Assembly (NCBI GenBank): GCA_033239125.1
Contig: BSWB01000003.1
Location: 106,226,320-106,290,319, forward strand
Source: Fagopyrum homotropicum
Lineage: Eukaryota; Streptophyta; Magnoliopsida; Caryophyllales; Polygonaceae
Length of the DNA: 64,000 bases
Direction: 5' to 3'
Shown piece by piece: positions 9,727-19,839 of the stretch. The notes under the pieces are model-generated. The model was not told where the DNA came from. It made no database searches and saw only the letters and a list, made by a program, of their open reading frames with translations. The translations under genes were made by a program, and so were the position numbers. The first letter of the stretch is position 1; every line of letters starts with the position of its first letter.

Positions 9727-11356
9727 TGATGACATGAATTATATGCCATTATAATCATGCATATCGTAGAGGTTTACCTCAATTTACCTTGTATTTGGAG
9801 AGAATTTGTGTACCTTTTAGGTTTATTTCATTTATAATCCGGAAATAGAGGTCTACACGAGTTTTGGTTGAATTATAGGTAAATTCGGTGGAGTTGGAGC
9901 AAAAGTGGAGCAAGGAGCATCTAAGGCCTATAAGGAAGCTTAAGGAGTCTTAGAGGAGTCATAAAGAGCAAAGGAATTGTATAAAAGAGTCACAAAAGGA
10001 AGGAAACAAGTCAAGAGACAGAGACTTTCTATTGAAGAAAATCGAGCCAATTAAGCCATAAATCGGACGATTTTCTTCAACAAAATCGAACGGTTTTTAT
10101 TACACTAGATCGCACGATTTTCTTTAGTTCTCGACAAAAATATTACGACCCAAATCCTATCACTTGTGGGCTTGAGAAGTAATATGCCAAGCGGCCCATT
10201 AGCAAGAAAGTATACATTGGAACCCTAGGAACGAAAATCGGGAGTTCGCAGCGGGAAATATTTACAGGATTTTGCGGGATTGAAGGTACTCGAAGAGAGG
10301 ATTGAAGGAAAAGAAACAAGAAGTCAATATTCAAGAAGTTTGTGAGATCTTTTGTTTCTTTTCTGATTCTTGTGATTTGTGAACACATTGTTGAGTGTTT
10401 TGAGAGATTCTCAGATAGGTTTTGAGATTTGATTACAGATTCGGAGATTATTTGGTTTTTATTCAAAGTTCGAGTTTTATTTGGTTTTATTCATTCAATC
10501 TTGATTTTGATTTGAAAATGAAAATGGTTGGCAAAAAACCTTTTGATTCTGGGGAAAATAGTTGATGATTGATGCTTAGATGATGATAGACTGAACTCAT
10601 TTAACCATTTGGACCCTAAGAGTTGAGATTTAACTTTGCGACAACAGGAAAATCGGGCTGTTCTTGGTGAGATCGACCAATTTAGTGAAGAACAGGGTGA
10701 TTTATTCCTTTGACGATTTTAATTGATTTATTATTTAACCAAAGTTAATCCTTGCCCAAATCCTAACCTTGCTTAACCTTTTTAACCCCTATATGAGTGT
10801 GAGAGGAGACTTCATCATTGATTCTTCATTTGATAGCTAAAGTTTACACGATTTGGGTAATAGAGAGACTCAACATCCTCTATTTAGGTTGAGTGTGCTT
10901 TCCATCTTTACCTTTGAGAGTCATATCCTTGGGTTTTGGGTGGTTAGTTTGAGTGTAAGTCTTATCCTTAGATATTTCTATATTGCAGCCTCAACAACCC
11001 TTATAGAGAGAGTCTTTGGATTAGATATATAGGTTTTGGAACTTCGCCGTACGAAACTTTCCTTTGAAACATATAACCTTGACAACGCTAACTCTGTCCT
11101 TTGATCTTTAGAAGTGTCTTGAATCGAAATCTGCAATCGGATACTTGAATCCTTGGAATCATTTGTCTCCTTCATTAATCTCAAAAGCTTTTATACTTTG
11201 CCAGATAATTTGAAATCGATTTTATTCTCACCAAATCCCTGAGTTTGACTTTGGAATTTCTTGCCTTACTGCAGCTGATCCGTACACTGCGGGTTCGCTT
11301 TTGCATAAGTTCTAAATATAAATTTAAGACTTTGACGCACATACTTTTGAGCGATA
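9727..11356 (+). mobile_element. Solo LTR of a third Athila subfamily, inserted in the 3' ORF
   Basis: This 1630-base LTR starts TGATGACATG, ends TTTTGAGCGATA, and is flanked by the five-base direct repeat ACCAC (9722-9726 and 11357-11361). No internal region is present, so it is a solo LTR left by recombination between two LTRs. It shares the U5 blocks of A and C (CCCTGAGTTTGA, GATCCGTACACTGCGGG). Its palindrome-type motif is different: AAATCG..CGATTT variants cluster at 10035-10130 and 10645-10720. Its terminal CA has become TA. Open frames on its minus strand are shadows. Confidence 0.92.
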
Positions 11357-12797
11357 ACCACCAGCCCCTAGAGTCCCCACTACTCATAATGATTACCTTA
11401 GAGCCATGGAAAATATTTATAAGCGGAATGTGATAGCTCCTAGGTTTATTGTCATGAAGGAGCTTCAAGAGCTGAATGTGGTTGAGGATTTGACTTGGTT
11501 GCTTGATAGAGCTGGCTTGATTGTGTTCTCCGCCATTAGGGAGGAAGTATATGAAGAGATCACTAGGGAGTTCATTACTTCCTGTGAGCATAGCGCCGTT
11601 GACCGAACGGTATCTTTTAGATTGATGGAGGGCAACTACACTTTCTCCATTGTGCAGTTTGGGGAAATGTTTGGGTTTCATGAGATGTTCAATGGAACGT
11701 ATCCTAGAGGAGTCAAGGCTAAGGAGTTTTGGATAACTATAATAGTCGGTCATGAGGATCGTTGGCAACCGGCTGATTCGAAGGCCAAGCTCATCTACGA
11801 TCTAAATATTAAGATAGTCCATAGGATCCTTTTAGAATGCCTATTCCCGAGGACCGAGACCCCTCAAAAGGTCAAGGCCGATGAGCTTTGTATCTTATAT
11901 TGCATGATTTCCGGTCACTCTCTGGATTGTGCAACCTTTCTCGCCTCCACCCTTAGTAAAGTGAAGAATAAATCAGCAGGAAATATAGGATATGGAGGCA
12001 TGGTTACACATATTGCAAAACAACTAGGGGTTGATTATTCCGCTTGTACAAGGGTAGCTGCTGCAAGACCTTTGGGACTCAATGGTCTCATGACTAGAGG
12101 GCTTTTGTTTCCTCGCCACCATGGTCTACCTACCGCAGCCATGCCTTGGGAGGATAGAGGTGGTAGAGGCATTCCATGGCTCCCGGAGTACTCTCTTAGG
12201 CTTAGCCGAGAGAACCGAAAGGAGACCTTTGTTCCTATGCGTGCTAACAGGTTAAGAGTGCCCCCTTACGTTCCCGATGAGGTACCCGCTCATGCAGTTG
12301 ATGAGGATAAGGAGATTGGAGGAGGTAACTTCCCGGATGTAAGAGGGGATGACCAGGACTTTGGATCATTCCCGGAGCAGCCAGCTGACATGCCGGAGCG
12401 ACCAAGGAGATCCAACTACCAGCCGAGGCCTTCCGCTTCTTCCTTTTTCCGCCGAGCTAGCGTTTGCGAGCGCCCCACATGGATGGATGGTGCACCGGAT
12501 TGGTACGGCCAGCAGCCAGATTCGATGGGAGCTCCTCCACCTTGGTACCAGCAACCCCCTGCATGGACTCAACAACCACCGGAGTGGACTCTGCAACCTC
12601 CTTCTTGGTATGGACAGCAGCCGGTGTGGGCGGGTGACATTTCTAGGAGGATGGATGACTTAGAGACCCGCTAGAATGAGCATGATGTAGAGAGGCAAGA
12701 GAACGCAAGGATCCTTCATGATGTGTATCGCCAGCAGTCTGGGCGACCTTTCAGCTTCGACTTCTTTCCTTACCCTCCGCCACTGCCTCCGCAGTGA
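11357..12797 (+). pseudogene. Athila-type env-like 3' ORF of A1, main part
   Basis: From 11406 an open stretch of 422 residues runs to a TAG at 12672. The family's natural end, PPPLPPQ then TGA, is at 12795-12797. The conserved middle (DLTWLLDRAGLIVFSAIREE, VDRTVSFRLMEGNY, FGFHEMFNGTYPRGV, WQPADSKAKLIYDL, ECLFPRTETPQK, GNIGYGGMVTHIA) matches the other 3' ORFs in this window. From memory it resembles the ATHILA ORF-1 family of Pfam. The tail is rich in Trp, Pro and Gln with repeated W-Y-x-Q-P-P units at about 12500-12640. I see no signal peptide or membrane segment, so the name env-like reflects position only. Confidence 0.8.
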
Positions 12798-14147
12798 TTG
12801 ACCGTGGATGTTTCGAGCTACTCCACCACCTTAGTGAGTTTTTCTTAGTTCTTTTCTCTTCTTTATTTTTCCTAAACATTGAGGACAATGCGTATGTTAA
12901 GTATGGGGTGGGGTGTGACTCTCGTTTATGTAATAACTCGGTACACTTGCTTTGCCTTATTTCCATGAACACTTGCATCTTTCTTTTATTGTCACACGTT
13001 TTTTTATTGCATTGCATTAAAAAGATTTGAAAAACCCATAAAAATTTTGAAAATTTTTAAAAATCATTGTGCTTCTAAGATTGGAGATGAATTCTATGAT
13101 GAATCTACTTGTGGATTGAATTTTTGATGACTTTTATGTGCTTAAATTGAATTATGAATTGTGTACAAAATTGAGTATGTTGTTTATCCTTTCTTGCAAG
13201 TTTCATAATGTGAAAGGTTTATGTTTAAATCATATTGAGAAATAGAGATTGAAATCACAATATAAGTTCTTGCACTTCTTTATGAAATGATTAAGGCACC
13301 TCAATTTTTCTTGCTTCTTTCCTTAATCACCTAATCCCTTAATGAAAATATTTGCCTCCTTTACCTATCCGGGAATTAGGAAGAGTTGATTTTGGCATGT
13401 TTGATGTGGGAGGGCCATGAAAGAAATTTTGTGAATTCAAAGTGTAGAAAAATAGGTTTGGGGAAGTCAATCATGATGATGAGTAACTCGGCACCATTCA
13501 CATAGCCGGGTGTTTGTGTCTTGCAAAAGTCAGATTGAGCGATATTCCTAACAGGTTATGGTATGTGCATCTAGGGTTTGAGGCATCTTGAAATTGGGAA
13601 ACGCCAATCTCCTAGGCTTCGGTTTTTGTGCACTGCTGTCCACATTTCTAAAAAGTAAAGTCGAAAAATTATGTGCTAAAATAAGGAGCAAAGCTCTATA
13701 TTGGTGGTTGGTTCAAATTTCAAAAAGAAAAAAAGGTTGTGTTGTTCCTTCCTCCCGGATTTATACACCACATTCCCTTATAAGTTCCTACCCATTCACG
13801 TTTCTTGACTTTACTTGAAAGTCCTTGAGATCATAAGAATGTTGTTTGACTTGGTGATCTAAATTGATGTTTCACATGATTGATTTTAACATTGCTTGAA
13901 GATTATGATGTTTGTCTTGAAGTTTATGCAATATATAATGTTTCCTTTATTTGACATTTTTTGATTTATGTATATGGATATTTTCAAGGAAGCAGGAAGC
14001 AAGATTTGAGAATGATCTATTGATTAGAAGCACAATACCGAAAATATTGGTTCTACCTTGTTTTGCATTCATATTTAATCCTACCTTGTATTCTAAGCTT
14101 TTGAAAACCTTGCTTGGGAACAAGCAAGCGACAAGTATGGGGTATTT
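12798..14147 (+). other. 3' UTR and polypurine tract of A1
   Basis: 1350 bases without a supported gene. An internal polypurine-like copy AAGTATGGGGT lies at 12899-12909. A block conserved in all the elements here runs from about 13455 to 13591 (GGCACCATTCACATAGCCGG, then AGCGATATTCCTAA). The tract that should prime plus-strand synthesis, ACAAGTATGGGGTATTT, is at 14131-14147, directly before the 3' LTR. Small open frames at 12794, 13588 and 13951 are not conserved as proteins. Confidence 0.7.
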
Positions 14148-15121
14148 TGATAGCATGAAATATGACCATATTTTAAGCACTTGTTTTGATTGTTTTTCCC
14201 TTATTTGTTGTGTACATGGATGAGAGTTTGAAGCATTTATGAGCACATCACCTATTTTTTTGATATAGAGATCTACACAAGCTTTGTTGTGTGTTTAAGT
14301 GAATAAAGGCTTGGATTGGAGCATATATGAGAGAGTATGAGTATTTGATCATGCTAGGTATCAAGTTGATGCATTGGAGAAGCTAAGGAAGGAGCATGAT
14401 TAGAGAACTTTACGAAACAAAGGCGTTTACAAAGGAATTTGAGAAATAACGGCCAAACCAAGAGAACCACGACCGTGGTTTTAGCATTGAGGGCGTGGAA
14501 AACAAGGTCAAGAGCAGCAAAGAGTTTCCACGACCAGTTCCACGACCGTGGAAGTTTACACTAGACTGTCATTTTTATAACGGTTGCCACATGTCATATT
14601 TGCCACGTCAGCAGCGGTTATCGGGCTTTTCGTAACCCTACTTTTTCCCAATAAGAAGGCTGAAGAAAGGAGAAATTAAGGACGGCTGGATACGCTACAT
14701 ACATCCATACGGAGTGTATTTTGGAGATTGCTTAGGAATATTCCATTACATACAGGAAAGATCCCGAGAAGGACGCATTTCGAGATTGCATACTTAGAGA
14801 AGATCTTAAGGTTTACATTTGAAGGCGGATTGACATCCCGTTCTTCATTGTTCCTAGAGATTGTTGTGAGGTTTTTTGTTCCCTATTCCGCATACATTGA
14901 ACACACATACTTTCTTTTTGTTTTCGAGATTGACTATTCGATTATTATTGAGTTTTCGAGATTTTACCCTTTTTCTCTTTTTAACTTGATTATTGATTCA
15001 ATGACAATGATTGTTGGTTAAAACCCTTTAGCAATTCTAAGGTGAAGGGTTGATAGTTGTGGCTTAGATAATGATAGATTGAACTTAAACAGATTGAACC
15101 CTGAGAGTTGCGAGAAACCTC
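14148..15121 (+). mobile_element. 3' LTR of A1, truncated
   Basis: The sequence begins TGATAGCATGAAATATGACC and follows the 5' LTR (1557) closely for about 975 bases, through the palindrome cluster at about 14470-14550 and the GGATTGACATCCC block near 14828. Around 15118-15122 it switches to copia-type LTR sequence at a shared CCTC. The last 650 bases of the LTR are therefore missing. The open frame at 14728-15021 lies inside the LTR and is also seen in the 5' copy, so it is not taken as a gene. Confidence 0.9.
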
Positions 15122-15145
15122 CTCGATCTAGATCGCCCATAATGC
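15119..15145 (+). mobile_element. Fragment of a copia-type LTR 3' end
   Basis: CTCGATCTAGATCGCCCATA here is identical to the end of the LTR at 16444-16465. Only about 25 bases of this LTR copy survive. It abuts the truncated A1 LTR on the left and an antisense gag fragment on the right, so it marks a recombination or template-switch junction. Confidence 0.65.
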
Positions 15146-15869
15146 TATCACAAGGCCTTGGTATTGTCATCAAGGTCCACTTTTTCTATGTTAAGATTTT
15201 CAATCTCGAGAGACATCTCACTTAGTTGGTTTTCTTGTTCAAGTAGCTTTTCTTTTAAATATTTTATCCTTATTCTATGTTCCTTGTCACATATGATAAT
15301 ATCTTTACGGAATTGTTTCAAGTCAGATTCAGGTTGAGACATAATTATACTTACCACATTGTCAACATATAGATTTGAATCTTCTTGATGATCGGCCATG
15401 AGACACAAGTTGGCTTGTTCTTTTTCGTCTTCTGATTCATTTGATGATTCTGAATCACTTCATGAAGCTACATAGATTTCTTCTTTCGATCATTTTTCTT
15501 GAAGTTGGTCCTCTTCTTTTGTGTACAATCCTTCACAACATGATCTGTTTCACCACATTCAAAACAAGTCAGCACTCTAGTTTTCTTGTTAGAGTTAGAA
15601 AACTTACCTCGGGGTTTTAATGTTCGTGGATATTATCTATTGTTAGTAGATTGTTTCTTTAACTTGAGAATTCTCACGAGACCCTTAGAGATCATGGCAA
15701 TTGCATCTACTTCATCATCATCATCATTACTATCTTCCTCGTCTGATGGTAATTCATCTTTTCTTGATTTTAATGCCAAATTCTTGGAGTTGGATGGGAG
15801 CTCTCCATCTTTTTCACCAAGAACCATTTCACGTGTAATGAGTTTTCCAAGGACGTCATCAAGAGGAAG
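15146..15869 (-). pseudogene. Ty1/copia gag fragment, antisense
   Basis: On the minus strand the region 15896-15633 reads LITREMVLGEKDGELPS, then KNLALKS and a run of acidic residues. This is the usual layout just before the zinc knuckle in plant copia gag. The knuckle follows at 15566-15525 as CFECGETDHVVKDC, a correct C-x2-C-x4-H-x4-C. Beyond a frame break, 15408-15148 reads MCLMADHQED and a Leu/Glu-rich coiled coil, again typical of copia gag-pol after the knuckle. The capsid domain, protease and everything downstream are absent. Its orientation is opposite to the LTRs on either side. Confidence 0.8.
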
Positions 15870-16472
15870 TGATACGCCCCCGGATGACGATGACATCCGT
15901 GTTTCCGGTTAGAAGGACCCGACATCATTATGAAGACTATTAAGTATTTTCGGCTATTTAATAATTGGATTTTCATATTCGGAACTTTAATTCCGGAACT
16001 TAATTCCGTGACTTAAATTTCCGACCTTTCATATTTTAGTCTTTTCATTTCCGGAACTTAATTCCGGCTTTTAATTCCGTCATTTATGTTTTGACTCTTT
16101 GTATGGCCTCCATCCACTATATAAGGATGGCTTGGCTCATTTGTAAGACATGTCTAAGTTGAAATCCAAGTGTTGAGAAGAAAAACCCTCTTACTTGGTT
16201 TAGGCATCACTTCTTCTTCAATCCTCTTAAAGTTCTATCTTCGATCTAGTCTTTGATCCAAGCCTTTCATATTCGAGGATCCCTTTCGAAGGATCAACAT
16301 TATTCTACTCCACTTCGTGGATGATTCGATATATCTAGATCGGATCGACCGTACGGTTTCGCATCCAATTCCATGCTTTTGTCTCTCAAGTTCTACCGTT
16401 TGATCCAACTCAAACGATCAAGAAGAAGTAGTTGAAGTTTCTCCTCGATCTAGATCGCCCATAATTATATCA
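15870..16472 (+). mobile_element. LTR of a small copia-type non-autonomous element
   Basis: 603 bases beginning TGATACGCCCCCGGATGACG and ending ATTATATCA. It is followed one base later by TGGTATCAGAGC, the classic plant Ty1/copia primer-binding site. The first 220 bases recur as a direct repeat at 17275, which defines it as an LTR. It contains several TTCCGGAACTTAATTCCG repeats (about 15980-16090) and a TATA-like ACTATATAAGGATGG near 16118. Confidence 0.85.
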
Positions 16473-16473
16473 T

Positions 16474-16485
16474 TGGTATCAGAGC
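16474..16485 (+). other. Primer-binding site (tRNA-iMet) of the copia-type element
   Basis: TGGTATCAGAGC is complementary to the 3' end of plant initiator tRNA-Met, the standard primer of Ty1/copia elements. It lies one base after the LTR end. Confidence 0.9.
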
Positions 16486-17274
16486 AAGGGATCGAGGTAA
16501 AGTTCTTTACTTGTGTTCTTGATTGTTCATCATCAAAAATTATTTTTCTCTTTGGTGTTTTTCTAAGATCTTCAAGTGCTCTTCATCGTTCATCATGTTC
16601 TATGATGATGATGATCAGTTTGATTTATATGGAGAATGGTTGCCTTCCCCACATGAACTAAAGCTCAAAGCGGCATAAAGAGGCACCGGCGGTATCAACA
16701 AAACCGTTGGAGTTCCCATTATAATGACGAGGAGTGGTTGCCTCCTCCGGACCCACCTATGCCAATTTATTCCATGGATAGGCACCAACGATATCCACAC
16801 CGACAAGAATATTTTGAGGATACCTATGTTTCCCCAAGACGGCATACCAATCATGGACAAGATGTCAATGTTGCCCCCCCGACGACATCCTAGTCCCCTA
16901 GAGGAGTATGTCGTGCTAAAGGCATTAAATAATGCTCTAAAGCGTGAGTTAGAAGCTTTAAAGGCACAAATTTTTGCCCACACAATGTCCGCCCAACAAG
17001 AAGAACTGTTGTGTAATGATCCATTAGAAGAGGCCAAGGAAGAAACCGTCATCGAAATTGTTGAAGTCATTACCGACAAAAAAGAAGCCAACTTCAACAA
17101 AGACGACATCATCAAGGGTAAAGAAGCCATCAACCATGACAATGGCACCATTACATTGTTGGACTACAAGTTCGAGCCGACTGAACCGAGGTTTGATTTT
17201 GTCTTGGCTAATAACATATTTTCCGGCTTACCCTTGCTTCTTTCCGGCATGCCTCCGAAGTACAATATCACAAG
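16486..17274 (+). pseudogene. Internal region of the small copia-type element, with an unrecognised coding remnant
   Basis: The whole internal region is only about 790 bases, too small for pol, so the element would need help from others. A 197-residue frame (16724-17317) runs out into the LTR. Its second half (about 16890-17040) has a Leu/Glu/Lys-rich predicted coiled coil (NALKRELEALKAQ). The first half looks more protein-like in another frame, at about 16705-16880 (YNDEEWLPPPDPPMPIYSMD). The two may be one gag-like product broken at the run of C near 16876. I do not recognise a family. It could be an unrelated captured sequence. Confidence 0.5.
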
Positions 17275-17497
17275 TGATACGGCCCCGAATGGCGATGCCA
17301 TCCGTGTTTCCGGCTAGAAGGACCCGGCATCATTATGAAGACTATTAAGTATTTTCGGCTATTTAATAATTGGCTTTTGATATTTGGAACTTTAATTCCG
17401 GAACTTAAATCCGTGACTTAACTTCCGACCTTTTATATTTTAGGTTTTTCATTTCCGGAACTTAATTCCGGCTTTTAATTCCGTCATTTATGTTTTG
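17275..17497 (+). mobile_element. Second LTR of the copia-type element, truncated
   Basis: It starts TGATACGGCCCCGAATGGCG and matches 15870-16092 base for base with few changes. The match stops after GTTTTG at 17497, where family C LTR sequence takes over. About 380 bases of this LTR are missing. Confidence 0.85.
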
Positions 17498-18438
17498 CTG
17501 AGAGTTTAGAAGGAAGAGTTGAAGGAAGTTTGAAGATTGAAGTTCAAGGAAGGAAGGAAGAATAGTTGGAGTTGGCTTATGAAGGAGTTTGTAAGATCTT
17601 TCTTAGATTGTCTTTTGGCTTGTTGTCTTTGCTGATTTGTGATTAAGGAACGCTTGTTTGTTGATTGTTTGATTAAGTTATTGAGACCTTTTTCTTAAGG
17701 TTTTCTTGCTCGGATATTGATTCCTTTCCTATTAATTTGATTATTGTTATCATGATGATTGTTGGCTATGTTTCTTATGCGATTCTAGGGTGATTGGTTG
17801 AAAGTTGTGGGAAAGACGATGATAGAGTGATCTTAATACCAGCAGGACCCTGGTTCAATGCAAGCTTAGGATTAGACTTACCCGGTGATTCCTTTGTTTG
17901 TATACCTAAGATCATGAGTGTAGGTAACAAAGGTTAATCCTTTATTGGGGTTTGAGTGTGCCTTCATCCCATCTTTGTGAGTTAGCCTGAGACTTACCCG
18001 GTAAAGGTTGATTCTATCCCCTTGGGTGGTGTGTTGGTTTGAGATTATAGTTCCTTTCCTTAGTACCTTGAGACTTACCCGGTAATAGGAGCTTTGGTTT
18101 GGGATAGTGAGTAGTGAGACTTACCCGGTGATCTATTCCCACCTTAGAAAAACCTTCCCTTTGCAAACCTCAGCTTTGTCCGCGTTATCCTTTGAGATCT
18201 TGAGTTTGAACCACAACTAGATGCTTTAATCCCTAGAATCCGCATTTCCTTTATTTGACTTTATATCATCTTTGATTGCTTTAATTTGTAGTCATTTGCA
18301 TATTTGACAACCTGATTTCGTGCTTTGTTTCACCATAGTCCTTGTGTTGGACCCCTGAAATTCTAGCTTTTATTACAATTGATCCATACACTACGGGTTC
18401 GAATATCGTTTATGCATACTTCTTGGGTTATAAATTTT
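17498..18438 (+). mobile_element. Family C LTR fragment C1
   Basis: The sequence matches the later part of the family C LTR, which is seen complete on the minus strand at 19840-21613. It starts within CTGAGAGTTT and ends near ATAAATTTTAAA. It contains four copies of a short dispersed motif, GACTTACCCGGT (about 17872, 17995, 18072 and 18118), and the U5 block ATCCATACACTACGGG at 18381. Both ends are truncated. Confidence 0.8.
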
Positions 18439-19839
18439 AAATCTGCATGTATGGATGTATATTCTTTGATTATATTTTCTGTTTTGTCTACCTTAGCGGG
18501 AATCGAGGACTACACCTAGTTTCGTTGTAATTGTAGGTAAAATGGCACGTTTTTGATCAAAATGGAGCTAAGGAAGCTAAGGAGTCATTAGAGCTACATT
18601 TTGGAAGCTTAAAGAAGATCTCACGAAGCATGGAAATGATTAAGAAGATTTACTTTGGACGAGATTTAAGAGATTCTACATTCAGTTGAGATTCACCTTG
18701 GTCACCTACAGTACCACCTCGACATAGGTGATCTTGAGGAGCGTCCCGACCGAGGCGAACACCCTGTCGCCGGCGAGATCTTTATTTTTGGCTGAGATCT
18801 TCTATTTTTGGAAGGAGGATATCTTATATTTTTGGCTGGATTTCTGGAAGGAAAATATTATATTTGGCTGATTTATTTTAAGAGATATGGATATATTTTC
18901 TAGGAAATTATCTTTTTAATTATTTTATCTTTGGAAGATAATTCTCCTATATAAAGGGTTGGATTTTCCGCAATTCAGCCATCCTGAAATCGACGGATCA
19001 CATGGTTGGAGCATCCAATTGGAGGATTTTCAGGAGTTTTGAAGGAAGAGTTGAAGGAAGTTGAAGATTGAAGTTCAAAGAAAAAATGAATCATAGTTGG
19101 AGTTGGCTTTTGAAGGAGTTTGTAAGACTTTCTTAGATTGCTTTTGGTTTGTTGTCTTTGCTGACTTGTGATTGAAGAACGCTTGTTTGTTGACGGTTTG
19201 ATTAAGCTATTTAGACCTTTTTCTTAAGATTTTCTTGTTCGAATATTAATTTCTTTAATATTAATTTGATTATTGTTATCATGATGATTGCTGGGTAAGT
19301 TTCTTATGCGATCACAGGGTGATGGGCTCAAAGTTGTGGGAAAAACGATGATTGAATGATCTTAATCCCATCAGGACCCTAAAAGCTCGAGTCTTTACCT
19401 TAACCATAGAACACCTCGCTCGGTCATTGAACATCTTGGCCGGGGTGGAATATTACTGAAAGAGGTGAACCTTTCCTGAACCCTATCTGAGGTAAGAGTT
19501 TAAGTTTGCCAAATCCTATCCTTATTACACCTTTCCCGGTTCAATGCAAGTTTAGGATGAGACTTACTCGGTGACTCCTTTGTTTGTATACCTAAGATCA
19601 TGAGTGTAGGTCATAAAGGTTTATCCTTTATTGGGGTTTGAGTGTGTCTTCATCCCATCTTTGTGAGTTAGCCTGAGACTTACCCGGTAAAGGTTGATTC
19701 TATTCCCTTGGGTGGTGTATTGGTTTGAGATTATAGTTCCTTTCGTTAGTACCTTGAGACTTACCCGGTAATAGGAGCTTTAGTTTGGGATAGAGAGTAG
19801 TGAGACTTACCCGGTGATCTATTCCCACCTTAGAAAAAC
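18439..19839 (+). mobile_element. Family C LTR fragment C2
   Basis: It begins near TCTGCATGTATGGATG, about 55 bases inside the LTR start, so C1 and C2 were probably joined by recombination in a shared TTAAATCTGC. It carries the family C palindrome-type motifs at about 18715-18775 and 19405-19450, a TATA box at 18948, and the GACTTACCCGGT copies near 19553-19810. It stops at CTTAGAAAAAC, where sequence of the opposite orientation starts. It is therefore one arm of a large inverted repeat. Confidence 0.8.
18948..18956 (+). promoter_or_regulatory. Candidate TATA box in LTR fragment C2
   Basis: TATATAAAG lies about 510 bases into this LTR copy. The same box appears reversed at 21046-21054 in the minus-strand LTR. 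Its position matches the TATA-like boxes of the A, B and D LTRs. Confidence 0.5.

Noticed and set aside
11181..11768. 195-residue minus-strand frame across the solo LTR edge
   Set aside because: It spans an insertion boundary and lies opposite the recognised 3' ORF, so it cannot be an inherited gene.
14728..15021. 97-residue open frame as a gene
   Set aside because: It lies within the A1 LTR. The 5' LTR copy (2097-2306) is broken at different codons, so it is not under protein selection.
15633..15912. Plus-strand frame with poly-Ser as a host gene
   Set aside because: The minus strand of the same region carries the copia gag motifs and zinc knuckle; the Ser run is the complement of an acidic stretch.
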